Shown: positions 37,162-45,883, numbered from the stretch's first letter. The stretch is DNA of 64,000 nucleotides from Bacillus badius NBRC 15713 (GCF_001591605.1 NZ_BCVF01000001.1:62001-126000), one strand, 5' to 3'. Notes: generated by a model not told the origin, from the sequence alone. Numbers and translations are program-made.

Positions 37162-37304
37162 CTTATACCCTCTTTCATTATTAACAGATGTGAAAATGTA
37201 AAAAGCTTCTATATACATATTCTATCCGTTATTAAGCAAAAATAAAAGCTGAATCACTTAGTAATCTTTTTTTGTGCCGTTTAACTTATTTTTGGAGGTG
37301 TACC

Positions 37305-37814
37305 ATGGAAAACAAGCAAGGAGAAGAGCAGAAAGCGCGGTTTCCTTTAAGCTATGCGTTGGTCATTGGATTGTTCGGGGGAATTATATGGGGCGGATTA
37401 GCACAGCTGGCTGCTTACTTTCATTTTATGACGATTGATCTGAATGCGGTCGTTAAATATGTGAATATCCCAAAAATCCAGAGCGGCATGTGGAGAGTGA
37501 TCGCGGGCATGCTCTTTCACACGGGTGTATCGCTGATCCTTGCCGCCATATATTATTTCTTGTTGAAAAAAAGCAAAACAATCTGGGCGGGCGTGCTTTT
37601 CGGCGTGTTTCTTTGGATTTTTGTATTTATGATGATTCACCCGCTGTTAGCCAGCATCCCTTCTTGGCAAAAGCTGAATGGCAATACGTTATCCACTACG
37701 CTTTGTCTGCTTGTTCTGTACGGTTTATTTATCGGCTATTCGATCTCCTACGGATATGAACAGCATCTTTTGAAAGAAAAGAGGCTGAGTGCTTGGAAAA
37801 AGACAAACGCCTAA
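37305..37814 (+). CDS. yqhR: YqhR family membrane protein
   Basis: 169-residue protein with four hydrophobic helices and short charged ends, as in YqhR of Bacillus, which is linked to sporulation regulons in B. subtilis. ATG 37305 with GGAGGTG. Function unknown. It precedes aroQ by 67 nt. Confidence 0.82.
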   Translation: MENKQGEEQKARFPLSYALVIGLFGGIIWGGLAQLAAYFHFMTIDLNAVVKYVNIPKIQSGMWRVIAGMLFHTGVSLILAAIYYFLLKKSKTIWAGVLFGVFLWIFVFMMIHPLLASIPSWQKLNGNTLSTTLCLLVLYGLFIGYSISYGYEQHLLKEKRLSAWKKTNA

Positions 37815-37881
37815 GTAGTTTTTGTAATTTTAAATATGTTAAAATATTCATGTAACTAAATTTGTGGAGCGGAGAAATTAC

Positions 37882-38337
37882 ATGAAGAACATTCTCTTAT
37901 TAAACGGGCCGAATTTAAATCGGCTGGGGAAGCGGGAGCCTGAGATTTACGGAAGGGAAACCTTGCAGGATCTTGAAAAACGAATTATTGCTAAAGGAGA
38001 AGAATGGGGCGCATCTGTCAGGGCCTTTCAATCCAATCACGAAGGGGAATTAATTGACAGGATTCATCTGGCTGCTGATGAAAAAATGGATGGCATTATC
38101 TTCAACCCGGGAGCCTTTACACATTACAGCTATGCGCTTAGGGATGCGGTTGCTTCTGTTCCGGTGCCGGTTATTGAAGTGCATATCAGCAATATTCATA
38201 GCCGTGAACCATTCCGGGAGCATTCGGTCATTGCGCCTGTAGCTGCCGGGCAAATTGCTGGGCTTGGGGTTATCGGTTATGAATTGGCTCTGCAGGCAAT
38301 TATACATATTCAAGGGAAGGGAGAAACAAATGATTAA
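37882..38337 (+). CDS. aroQ: 3-dehydroquinate dehydratase, type II
   Basis: 151-residue type II dehydroquinase of the shikimate pathway (third step). Catalytic Tyr23 in REPEIYG and His in VIEVHISNIHSREPFR are present, along with LNGPNLNRLG and FNPGAFTHYSYALRDA. Start ATG 37882 with GGAGCGGAG. Overlaps papA by 8 nt. Confidence 0.96.
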   Translation: MKNILLLNGPNLNRLGKREPEIYGRETLQDLEKRIIAKGEEWGASVRAFQSNHEGELIDRIHLAADEKMDGIIFNPGAFTHYSYALRDAVASVPVPVIEVHISNIHSREPFREHSVIAPVAAGQIAGLGVIGYELALQAIIHIQGKGETND

Positions 38338-39391
38338 AATAGAGAAGCTGCGTGCGCAGATGAAAAAAGACGGAATTGACGGCATGCTCGTAATGAGCCC
38401 TTATAATCGCCGCTACTTAACAAACTTTACAGGTTCGGCAGGTGCGGTCCTTATTTCCGAAGAAAAAGCGACTTTTATTACAGATTTCCGCTATGTAGAG
38501 CAGGCGGGGAAACAGGCGGAAGGATTTGAGGTTGTCCAGCACCAGGGAACGCTGTATGAAGAAGCGGCATTGCAAGCCCAAAAGCAGGGGATCAAGCGGC
38601 TTGGATTTGAAAAAGCTTATACAACATTCCAATCCTATGAAACGCTTAAAGGGCTTTTTAAAGAAGAATTAGTTCCTGTGAGCGAAATGATTGAAAAATT
38701 GCGCTTGATTAAGGATAATTCAGAGATTAAGATATTAAAGGAAGCAGCCGATATCGCCGATGCAGCCTTTAAGCACATCATTGAATTTATTCAGCCTGGC
38801 ATGACAGAGCTGGAGGTTTCAAATGAGCTGGAGTTCTTTATGAGAAAGTGGGGAGCCGCTTCTTCTTCTTTCGATACGATTGTAGCTTCTGGCAAACGCT
38901 CAGCTTTGCCTCATGGTGTAGCAAGCAGTAAAGTGATCGAAAAAGGCGATATGGTGACATTGGATTACGGAGCTTATTACAAAGGGTACGTCTCTGATAT
39001 TACCCGTACCATTGCTGTCGGAGAACCAACTGAGCAAATGAAGGAAATTTACCAAATTGTCCTCGACGCTCAAGAAAAAGGGATGGAGCAAATTAAAGGC
39101 GGCTTGACTGGGAAAGAAGCAGATGCCATTACCCGGGATTATATTGCGGAAAAAGGATACGGGGAATATTTTGGCCATTCAACGGGCCATGGCATCGGGC
39201 TGGAAGTTCATGAAGGGCCGGCGCTTTCTTTTCGCTCTGACACGGTTCTTGAGCCTGGGATGGTCGTTACGGTTGAGCCGGGCATTTATCTGCCGGGCGT
39301 TGGCGGCGTACGCATTGAAGATGACACATTGATCACAGAAACAGGCAATGAAACGCTCACGCATTCCACAAAAGATTTACTCATTCTTTAA
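38330..39391 (+). CDS. papA: Xaa-Pro aminopeptidase (M24 family)
   Basis: 353-residue metallopeptidase removing N-terminal residues before proline. The N-terminal creatinase-like domain is followed by a pita-bread domain with metal ligands in LDYGAYYKGYVSDITRT, HSTGHGIGLEVHE, VEPGIY and GVRIEDD. ATG 38330 has AGGGAAGGGAG. Placed just before efp, which favours co-expression with the elongation factor that handles polyproline. Confidence 0.94.
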   Translation: MIKIEKLRAQMKKDGIDGMLVMSPYNRRYLTNFTGSAGAVLISEEKATFITDFRYVEQAGKQAEGFEVVQHQGTLYEEAALQAQKQGIKRLGFEKAYTTFQSYETLKGLFKEELVPVSEMIEKLRLIKDNSEIKILKEAADIADAAFKHIIEFIQPGMTELEVSNELEFFMRKWGAASSSFDTIVASGKRSALPHGVASSKVIEKGDMVTLDYGAYYKGYVSDITRTIAVGEPTEQMKEIYQIVLDAQEKGMEQIKGGLTGKEADAITRDYIAEKGYGEYFGHSTGHGIGLEVHEGPALSFRSDTVLEPGMVVTVEPGIYLPGVGGVRIEDDTLITETGNETLTHSTKDLLIL

Positions 39392-39412
39392 GGAAACAGG
39401 AGGAAATACAAC

Positions 39413-39970
39413 ATGATTTCAGTAAATGATTTTCGTACAGGTTTAACAATTGAGGTAGACGGCGGACTTTGGCGCGTAGTCGATTTCCAACATGTTAAGC
39501 CTGGAAAGGGAGCGGCGTTCGTTCGTTCTAAGTTGCGCAACCTGCGCAATGGCAACATTCAAGAAAAAACATTCCGCGCAGGGGAGAAAGTAGGAAAAGC
39601 CCAAATTGACCACCGCAGAATGCAATACTTGTATGCAAACGGCGATCAGCATGTCTTCATGGACAACGAGTCTTATGAGCAAATCGAATTGCCTGCTTCC
39701 CAAATTGAACACGAACTGAAATTCTTAAAAGAAAACATGGAAGTTTCCATTATGATGTACCAAACAGAAACACTCGGAGTCGATCTTCCGAACACAGTAG
39801 AATTAAAAGTGATTGAGACAGAGCCTGGCATTAAAGGCGACACGGCTTCAGGCGGAACAAAGCCGGCAACAGTTGAAACGGGTTTAACTGTTCAGGTGCC
39901 GTTCTTCGTGAATGAAGGCGATGTTCTGATCATTAACACAGATGACGGAAGCTATATTTCCCGCGCTTAA
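39413..39970 (+). CDS. efp: Elongation factor P
   Basis: 185-residue translation factor that rescues ribosomes stalled at polyproline. It has an N-terminal KOW-like domain with the modifiable Lys32 in KPGKG (5-aminopentanol-modified in B. subtilis) and two OB folds, ending in [19 protein letters not shown] upstream. Confidence 0.97.
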   Translation: MISVNDFRTGLTIEVDGGLWRVVDFQHVKPGKGAAFVRSKLRNLRNGNIQEKTFRAGEKVGKAQIDHRRMQYLYANGDQHVFMDNESYEQIELPASQIEHELKFLKENMEVSIMMYQTETLGVDLPNTVELKVIETEPGIKGDTASGGTKPATVETGLTVQVPFFVNEGDVLIINTDDGSYISRA

Positions 39971-39974
39971 GAAA

Positions 39975-40012
39975 GCTAAAGCTGTTCCTTTTCAGGAGCG
40001 GCTTTTTTATTT
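39975..40012 (+). terminator. efp terminator
   Basis: AAGCTGTTCCT...AGGAGCGGCTT stem and TTTTTTATTTT. Confidence 0.8.
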
Positions 40013-40020
40013 TGCTTGTA

Positions 40021-40275
40021 GAGGGGACTGTTGATTTCCATTTCAGTCGCTTCGCTTTCCGCGCCTTCCATTTCAATTAACAGAGCTGACAAAGGTAGGG
40101 TAGCCGTATAACGAAGATTGTTTGAAAATAGATAGATCAAACGCTTGAGCGTGTATTCGCAGAAGCAAAAGAAAAGCATGGCATACGTTGAACGATGTGA
40201 AGGGAACTTAAAAATTGCCGAGGCAGGCGACGCTTGCTTTTGCTGCCATTAATCTGAAGAAAATGGCCAATTAGG
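40021..40275 (+). mobile_element. Degenerate IS1182-family insertion sequence remnant
   Basis: From 40147 the plus strand reads LERVFAEAKEKHGIR, a hallmark of the C-terminus of IS1182-family transposases, then hits stops. After a one-base frameshift it continues at about 40212 as KLPRQATLAFAAINLKKMAN (family: QATLTFAAMNLKKMANW) to a stop. At 40021-40062 lies GACTGTTGATTTCC...CGCTTCGCTTTCCGCG, a repeat type often seen at the ends of such elements in Bacillaceae. Two internal stops and a frameshift make it inactive. It occupies the interval where B. subtilis carries yqhV. Confidence 0.75.
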
Positions 40276-40360
40276 CTTGGCAGGGTCCGAAAATGAATTG
40301 AATCATCGACTAGCAGAGATCTATCTTTCTCTCGAATGACTTGAAAACCATCTAAAAATG

Positions 40361-40439
40361 AAAAGTGGTTCGGAATGAGATCATTCCAAACTACTTTTGC
40401 CGACAAATTGAATGGCCGGAGTGATCCGGCCATTTTTTC
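40361..40439 (+). terminator. Two hairpins upstream of spoIIIAA
   Basis: First AAAGTGGTTCGGAATGA/TCATTCCAAACTACTTT (40362-40396, nearly perfect), then AATGGCCGG/CCGGCCATT with TTTTTT (40411-40439). The second is a good terminator. Both insulate the spoIIIA operon from readthrough. Confidence 0.75.
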
Positions 40440-40457
40440 TTTTGATCTTTATGAGTC

Positions 40458-40486
40458 GGCATATCTTTCAATTCAATACATACATT
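40458..40486 (+). promoter_or_regulatory. Sigma-E promoter of the spoIIIA operon
   Basis: GGCATATC (40458-40465), 13 nt, then CATACATT (40479-40486). The -10 matches the sigma-E consensus CATACAnT exactly and the -35 matches the ATA core. Mother-cell expression of spoIIIA by sigma-E is known in B. subtilis. Confidence 0.75.
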
Positions 40487-40520
40487 GAATAAAAAGGAGG
40501 AGAAAAAGGAGGAAGCGTTC

Positions 40521-41441
40521 ATGGAAACGATATATGCTTATTTGCCGCAAACGTTAAAGGAGACCATCTATGCCATGCCATCCGATCTGAAAAGTAAAAT
40601 TGAAGAAATCAGGGTGCGCGTTGGCAAACCGCTTGAGGTGATTGCCGGCCGCCCTTTTCACTTGCCGCATGTCGTTACTTTTGAAGAGGGACAAGCGCTT
40701 GTCAATAAATTAAGTCAGCATTCATTTTATGCGTTGGATGAAGAGTTAAGGTGCGGATATTTAACCATCGAGGGAGGACACCGTGTTGGCTTGGCGGGCA
40801 AAGTCATTCTTGAAGAAGGGAAAGTAAAAGCGCTGCGTTACCTCTCTTCTTTCAATTTAAGGATTGCCAGGGAAAAGCCGGGTGTGTCCCATCCGCTGAT
40901 CCCCTGGCTTTTTGATGAGAAGTGGAAGAATACATTGATTATCGGGGCTCCTCAAACAGGAAAAACGACTTTGCTGAGGGATTTAGCCAAAACAGCAGCC
41001 ACAGGGATGGAGAAATATAATATTCCCCCGGTCAAAGTCGGCATTGTGGATGAACGGTCAGAAATTGCCGGCTGTGTTAAAGGAATTCCGCAGCTTGATG
41101 TCGGTTTGCGGACGGATATCTTAGATGCTTGTCCAAAAGCAGAAGGGATGATGATGATGATCCGCTCCATGAGCCCGGACATATTAATCGCAGATGAAAT
41201 TGGGAGGGCAGAAGATGGACAGGCCGTCGCCGAAGCCATCAATTCCGGCATTGCCTTAATGGCTACGGCCCACGGTTCAAATTATGCCGAAGTGATTCGC
41301 CGTCCTATTGTGCAAGCGATGATAGAGAGCGGAGCGTTTGAACGGTTTATTGAACTTTCCGCGGAAAAAGGCGAGAGGTCTTTGAAGGTTCTCGATCAAT
41401 CCGGACATGAACTTGCGGCTCCGGAAAGGGCAGCCCAATGA
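40521..41441 (+). CDS. spoIIIAA: Stage III sporulation ATPase SpoIIIAA
   Basis: 306-residue secretion-type ATPase of the mother-cell SpoIIIA-SpoIIQ channel, needed for forespore sigma-G activity. Walker A GAPQTGKTTLL, VGIVDERSEIAG, Walker B DILIADEIGR and a His in ATAHGS fit the family. ATG 40521 follows AAAGGAGGAAG. First gene of the eight-gene operon. Confidence 0.95.
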   Translation: METIYAYLPQTLKETIYAMPSDLKSKIEEIRVRVGKPLEVIAGRPFHLPHVVTFEEGQALVNKLSQHSFYALDEELRCGYLTIEGGHRVGLAGKVILEEGKVKALRYLSSFNLRIAREKPGVSHPLIPWLFDEKWKNTLIIGAPQTGKTTLLRDLAKTAATGMEKYNIPPVKVGIVDERSEIAGCVKGIPQLDVGLRTDILDACPKAEGMMMMIRSMSPDILIADEIGRAEDGQAVAEAINSGIALMATAHGSNYAEVIRRPIVQAMIESGAFERFIELSAEKGERSLKVLDQSGHELAAPERAAQ

Positions 41442-41950
41442 AATGGCTGGGGGCGCTGCTTATATTATTTGCTTCGGTTTGGCTGGGGGCGGAACAATCA
41501 AAGAAACTAAGTGACAGGCCAAAGCAAATCCGTTTCATTCGATCGGCGCTGCAAACACTGGAAGCAGAAATTGTATATGGCCTTACCCCTTTGCATGAGT
41601 CGGCCAGAAAGTTGTCTGAACGGCTGCCGCCGCCTGTCAGTGAACTGTTTGCTCTCTTCAGCGAATTGCTGACGTCGACTGAGTTGGATGCCAGTGAGGC
41701 GTGGAAGCGGAGTTTAGCAAAGGTCTGGCCCCGAACTGCGCTCATGGAAAGTGAGCGGGCCATTTTATTGGAGTTTGGAGAAACGGTTGGCAAGCATGAT
41801 CGCCTGACAGAGCAAAAGCAAATTTTAGTCACGTTAAAGCATCTGGAACGGCAAGAGGAAGAAGCGTGTGAAAAGCAAAAAAAATATGGAAAAATGATGA
41901 GAAGTTTGAGCTTAATGGGCGGTCTGTTAATCGTGCTTCTGCTGTTTTAG
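41438..41950 (+). CDS. spoIIIAB: SpoIIIAB
   Basis: 170-residue protein with an N-terminal membrane segment, a helical body with GspF-like character (GETVGKHDRLTEQKQI, CEKQKKYGKMMRSL) and a C-terminal membrane helix. Forms part of the channel base. ATG overlaps the spoIIIAA stop by 4 nt. Confidence 0.93.
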   Translation: MKWLGALLILFASVWLGAEQSKKLSDRPKQIRFIRSALQTLEAEIVYGLTPLHESARKLSERLPPPVSELFALFSELLTSTELDASEAWKRSLAKVWPRTALMESERAILLEFGETVGKHDRLTEQKQILVTLKHLERQEEEACEKQKKYGKMMRSLSLMGGLLIVLLLF

Positions 41951-41967
41951 CAGGAAGGAGGAAGAAA

Positions 41968-42171
41968 GTGGGCATTGAGGTGGAAATGATTTTTAAAATT
42001 GCCGGTGTCGGTTTAGTCGTGGCATTCCTCCATACGATTTTAGAACAGGTAGGGAAGAAAGAGTATGCCCAGTGGGTGACGCTGCTCGGTTTCGTCTATA
42101 TTTTGTTTCTGATTGTTTCTATCGTAGAGGAATTGTTTGACAAGATCAGGGAAGTATTTTTATTTCAATGA
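41968..42171 (+). CDS. spoIIIAC: SpoIIIAC
   Basis: 67-residue, two-helix membrane protein of the SpoIIIA complex (FKIAGVGLVVAFLHTILEQVGKKEYA is typical). Start GTG 41968 after AAGGAGGAAG. Confidence 0.92.
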   Translation: MGIEVEMIFKIAGVGLVVAFLHTILEQVGKKEYAQWVTLLGFVYILFLIVSIVEELFDKIREVFLFQ

Positions 42172-42186
42172 CGGGAGAGGAAAACC

Positions 42187-42579
42187 ATTGAGATTATCCA
42201 AATAGCTGCGATTGTTCTTGTGACAGTTTTTTTGGCTCTTCTCTTGCAGGAACAACAGCCTGTTTTTGCTTTCTTGCTCGTAATGTTTGTCGGGAGCGGG
42301 TTGTTTTTATTTTTGGCGGACAGAATTGCTGAGATTATTCTCATGATTAAAAAACTGGCGGCACGGGCGGATATAGAGTTTGCCTATGTGGAGACCGTTT
42401 TGAAAATCATTGGTATTTCTTACATTGCCGAATTTGCTGCTCAAATTACAAAAGATGCCGGACAAGAGGCGCTGGCCGCCAAAATGGAATTGGCGGGCAA
42501 GGTCATTATTTTATCAATGGCAGTGCCTATTTTGACCATCTTAATAGAAACCATTTTAACGATGCTTCCTGGAAAGTGA
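42187..42579 (+). CDS. spoIIIAD: SpoIIIAD (apparent ATT start)
   Basis: 130-residue membrane protein of the SpoIIIA complex, related to SpoIIIAC plus extra helices (YVETVLKIIGISYIAEFAAQITKDAGQ is diagnostic). The first standard codon in frame, GTG 42220, would remove part of the first membrane helix. Family N-termini of the form (M)xIxIIQI fit a start at ATT 42187 (I/M-EIIQIAAIVLV), which has GGGAGAGG 6 nt upstream. I therefore annotate from ATT; GTG 42220 remains possible. Confidence 0.85.
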   Translation: MEIIQIAAIVLVTVFLALLLQEQQPVFAFLLVMFVGSGLFLFLADRIAEIILMIKKLAARADIEFAYVETVLKIIGISYIAEFAAQITKDAGQEALAAKMELAGKVIILSMAVPILTILIETILTMLPGK

Positions 42580-42651
42580 GGGGCCTGTCTATGATCTTCC
42601 AGTATAGAAACCCGGATAGAGAGAGGCAGCCGAAAGAAGGCGGTGAGCGAG

Positions 42652-43836
42652 ATGAGGTTCTGCCAAAAAATCGCTTTGCTATCTCTGCTTCTCCTATCCT
42701 TTATCTTTCATTCGGCGCAAGCGGAATCTAAAGAAGAAAGCCCGGATATTGGAGTGATAGCTGAGGAACAGCTCGGACAGCTTGGAGTCAATGATCTGTC
42801 CGTCTATTGGGATCAGCTGTTAAAAACATACGGGCAGTATTTGCCGGAAACACAGCAACAGCCACTGACCGATCTTTTTAAAGGAGGACAAGCATTTTCG
42901 ATCAGCGCCTGGTCAAAAGGGCTGCTGAGCTTTGTTTTTCATGAATTGTACGCCAACGGGAAATTGCTTGGCACCCTCATCTTATTAACGGTTTTTTCTG
43001 TTTTCTTGCAAATTCTTCAAAATGCCTTTGAACAGGGGACTGTGGGCAAAACGGCTTACAGCGTCGTTTTGATTGTTCTGCTCATTCTGGCGTTGAATAG
43101 CTTTCGGCTGGCTATGGAATATGCGGGGGATGCCGTCGATCAAATGATCCAGTTTCTGCTGGCACTGATGCCCATTTTGCTGGCGCTGCTAGCTTCGACG
43201 GGAGGAGCCGTTTCCGCAACGGTTTTTCATCCGTTTCTGCTGTTTCTGATGAATGTTAGCGGTCTTGTTATTCAAAAAGTGGTGCTGCCGCTCTTGTTTT
43301 TTTCTACTTTGCTTAGCGTAGTCAGCTTGTTTTCCGAGCACTATAAAGCAACGAAACTGGCAGATTTGCTCCGCCATTGGAGTGTCGGCCTTTTAAGTGT
43401 ATTTATGGCGGCCTATTTAGCGATTGTATCTATCCAAGGCTCTGCTGCCGCAGTTGCAGACGGACTCGCGATTCGAACAGCCAAATTTTTTGCCGGCAAC
43501 TTTATCCCTGTTGTCGGGAAGATGTTTACCGAAGCGGCTGATACAGTCATGAGTGCCTCTTTGCTGTTAAAGAATACGATTGGAATTGCCGGCGCCGGGA
43601 TCTTGCTATTGATTGTTGCCTTTCCGGCTTTAAAGATCTTTGCCCTTGTTCTTGTTTATAAAGTAGCTGGCGCAGTCCTGCAGCCGCTTGGTGACGAAAC
43701 GATGACAGAGTGCTTAGAGATCATCGGAAAAAATATGACGTACGTATTTGCGGCATTAGTCATTGTTTCCTTTATGTTTTTGTTATCGATCGTTATTCTT
43801 GTTGCCGCTAGCAATGTAACGATGATGATTCGCTGA
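42652..43836 (+). CDS. spoIIIAE: SpoIIIAE
   Basis: 394-residue multi-pass membrane protein of the SpoIIIA channel, with an N-terminal signal-like segment (LLSLLLLSFIFHSAQA) and about seven more helices. ATG 42652 lies 9 nt after AAGGCGG; GTG 42643 is adjacent to it and rejected. Confidence 0.93.
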   Translation: MRFCQKIALLSLLLLSFIFHSAQAESKEESPDIGVIAEEQLGQLGVNDLSVYWDQLLKTYGQYLPETQQQPLTDLFKGGQAFSISAWSKGLLSFVFHELYANGKLLGTLILLTVFSVFLQILQNAFEQGTVGKTAYSVVLIVLLILALNSFRLAMEYAGDAVDQMIQFLLALMPILLALLASTGGAVSATVFHPFLLFLMNVSGLVIQKVVLPLLFFSTLLSVVSLFSEHYKATKLADLLRHWSVGLLSVFMAAYLAIVSIQGSAAAVADGLAIRTAKFFAGNFIPVVGKMFTEAADTVMSASLLLKNTIGIAGAGILLLIVAFPALKIFALVLVYKVAGAVLQPLGDETMTECLEIIGKNMTYVFAALVIVSFMFLLSIVILVAASNVTMMIR

Positions 43837-43853
43837 GGAAAGGAACGAAGCCT

Positions 43854-44465
43854 ATGGCTTTTTTAACGGATTGGCTTGAGAACGTGATTGCTTTTCTTTT
43901 GTTAGCGGCTGTGATGGATTTGCTCATGCCGTCCAACCGTTTTCAGCAGTATGCAAAAGTTGTGATTGGTCTGCTTTTGCTATTTGTTATGCTGCAGCCT
44001 TTATGGAAAATTCTTTCTGTGAATATAGAAGAAGAGTTGTCAAATTGGACAGAGCGCACCATAACCAACCAGCAGGCCGCAACAGCCGTGGACAGCAAAA
44101 AAAGCGGCTTGGAGTCCGCCAAGCAAGTCTTTATTTTAGAGCAGAGCGAGCAGCAGTTGAAGTCACTTGCAGAAAACGAGCTAAAACAGAGGTTTCATAA
44201 ACAAATTATGGATATCAATCTTCAGGTGAAGGAATGGAAAGATTCCATGCCTGAGCATATTGAGCATATTGATGTGTACGTGGCTTCGCTTTCAGCTGGC
44301 GGGGAGGAGTCTTATGTCCAGGAGGTTCGCATTGATTCTTCTGAAAAACCAGAGTCTAACCGGAAGGAAGAGAGAAATTTAGCTGCTTTTCTCTCAAAAA
44401 AGTGGAATATTCCAATAGAGCAATTGAATATTCATATGGTAGAGGAGGGGGACAGCCTTGAGTGA
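43854..44465 (+). CDS. spoIIIAF: SpoIIIAF
   Basis: 203-residue protein with two N-terminal membrane helices (about 5-55) and a soluble ring-forming domain (EccB/secretin-like fold in the family). ATG 43854. Its end overlaps the spoIIIAG start. Confidence 0.92.
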   Translation: MAFLTDWLENVIAFLLLAAVMDLLMPSNRFQQYAKVVIGLLLLFVMLQPLWKILSVNIEEELSNWTERTITNQQAATAVDSKKSGLESAKQVFILEQSEQQLKSLAENELKQRFHKQIMDINLQVKEWKDSMPEHIEHIDVYVASLSAGGEESYVQEVRIDSSEKPESNRKEERNLAAFLSKKWNIPIEQLNIHMVEEGDSLE

Positions 44466-45090
44466 TCGTAAAGGCCGCTTTGATTGGTTGCAATCCTTAA
44501 TTCCATCTAAAAAAAGCGGAGAGGAGAAAACAGCAAATAAAGCAAAATGGATGGCCATTGCCGCCATTATCGGCATCAGTTTCATGCTTCTAAGTGATTT
44601 GAAGGATAGGGAAGAAATAAAAGCTGTCCTCCCGCAAGACTCTTCTGAGGAGGGAAATGAACAAACGGCACCGGAAAAAGAGGATTTTGAGGCAGCTTAT
44701 GAAAGAGAGCTTACCGCTGCTTTAGAACAAATGGCCGGCGTCAGTAATGTAACAGTTGTAGTGACCATTGAAGCATCTGAGAGGAAAATTTTCGAAAAAA
44801 ATACAGCCGTGAAAACACAAGAAACGAAAGAGCAGGATAAGAAAGGCGGGGAACGCACAATTACTGATCAGACAAGGGACGAGGACCTAGTAATGGTAAA
44901 GAAAGACGGCGGGGAAGCTCCAGTCATTCAGGAAATGAAAAAACCAGATATCCGCGGTGTGCTCATTGTCGCCGAGGGAGCGGAAAATATTCAAGTGAAA
45001 AAGTGGATCATTGAAGCTGTCACAAGGGTGTTAAATGTACCGAGCCACCGCGTGGCAGTCATGCCGAAAAAACCAAAGGAGGACATGTAA
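44458..45090 (+). CDS. spoIIIAG: SpoIIIAG
   Basis: 210-residue ring-building protein of the channel: one membrane helix (about 27-45), then a ring-building motif domain with GVSNVTVVVTIEAS and DIRGVLIVAEGAENIQVK. Start TTG 44458 (MSDRKGRF) with GAGGAGGGG. Confidence 0.93.
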   Translation: MSDRKGRFDWLQSLIPSKKSGEEKTANKAKWMAIAAIIGISFMLLSDLKDREEIKAVLPQDSSEEGNEQTAPEKEDFEAAYERELTAALEQMAGVSNVTVVVTIEASERKIFEKNTAVKTQETKEQDKKGGERTITDQTRDEDLVMVKKDGGEAPVIQEMKKPDIRGVLIVAEGAENIQVKKWIIEAVTRVLNVPSHRVAVMPKKPKEDM

Positions 45091-45681
45091 ATGTTATTAA
45101 AAAAGCAAACAGTCTGGCTGCTGACAATGTTGAGTTTAGTTGTTGTTCTATCTGTCTATTATATTACCTCCCCCGAACAATTGTCTCCGGAAACGGCTGC
45201 CCCTGTTGAAGAAGGAGAACTAAAGACTGAAATGGCGGAAGAACAAGCGGGCGGCAGCAAGGCAACAATGGAAGAAGCAAAGAGCGCAGCCGGCGATAAA
45301 CAAGCAGAAATTATTACGGAGTCTGCCGGTGATGAAGCATTTGATATGCTTCGTTTAGAAGTACAGGATGACCGGAATAAAATGAAAGAAGAATTAACGG
45401 CGAAGGTGGCATCAGCTGACCTTTCTGCCGAGGACAAAAATACAGCTTATGAGGAAATGGAAAAGCTGACGGAATTGGCGACAAAAGAAAACGTGCTTGA
45501 AACGCTGATTAAGTCTAAAGGATATTCAGATGCCCTTGTGCGGGCGGATGGAGAGAATATTCGCATCACTGTAAAATCCAACGAGCATTCAGCAGCAGCA
45601 GCGAATGAAATTATTCGGATGGCGAAGGACGAGCTTGGCAAGCAGCAGCCGATCGCTGTTGAATTCCAGCCGGTTAAATAG
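45091..45681 (+). CDS. spoIIIAH: SpoIIIAH
   Basis: 196-residue protein with one N-terminal membrane helix, an Ala/Glu-rich linker and the ring-building domain that docks to forespore SpoIIQ (DNIRITVKSNEHS-like strand here: ENIRITVKSNEHS). ATG with AAAGGAGG, next to the spoIIIAG stop. Last gene of the operon. Confidence 0.93.
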   Translation: MLLKKQTVWLLTMLSLVVVLSVYYITSPEQLSPETAAPVEEGELKTEMAEEQAGGSKATMEEAKSAAGDKQAEIITESAGDEAFDMLRLEVQDDRNKMKEELTAKVASADLSAEDKNTAYEEMEKLTELATKENVLETLIKSKGYSDALVRADGENIRITVKSNEHSAAAANEIIRMAKDELGKQQPIAVEFQPVK

Positions 45682-45691
45682 CTGAAAAGGC

Positions 45692-45735
45692 ACCCTGCCG
45701 GAACAGGTGATCACCTGCTCCGGCAGGGGTTTTTT
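45692..45735 (+). terminator. spoIIIA operon terminator
   Basis: CCTGCCGGAACAGGTG/CACCTGCTCCGGCAGG hairpin followed by TTTTTT. Confidence 0.92.
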
Positions 45736-45823
45736 ATGAAAGCGCGATTTATTATTTCATCTTTATAAAAAAAGGGATAAAATGAACAATACAAGCTTCA
45801 ATTAACTTTTCAGTTGAAGTCTT

Positions 45824-45862
45824 ACTAGATATTATCGTAAGATATTAGTATCTAGTCATAAT
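45824..45862 (+). promoter_or_regulatory. Palindrome cluster upstream of accB, FapR-like
   Basis: ATTAGTATCTAGTCATAAT (45844-45862) resembles the FapR operator, in which TTAGTACC-type half sites face each other. A larger inverted repeat, ACTAGATA (45824-45831) with TATCTAGT (45849-45856), overlaps it. FapR represses fatty-acid genes and is released by malonyl-CoA, the product of acetyl-CoA carboxylase, so feedback here would make sense. Recognised by eye only. Confidence 0.4.
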
Positions 45863-45883
45863 CTTTCAAGGGGTGTCCATTTA

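Noticed and set aside
40137-40433. 98-codon minus-strand ORF antisense to the IS remnant
   Set aside because: It is the shadow of the plus-strand transposase remnant and two hairpins, with no ribosome site.
42220-42579. GTG 42220 as the spoIIIAD start
   Set aside because: It would delete the conserved EIIQI segment and part of the first helix, and has no ribosome site; kept only as an alternative.
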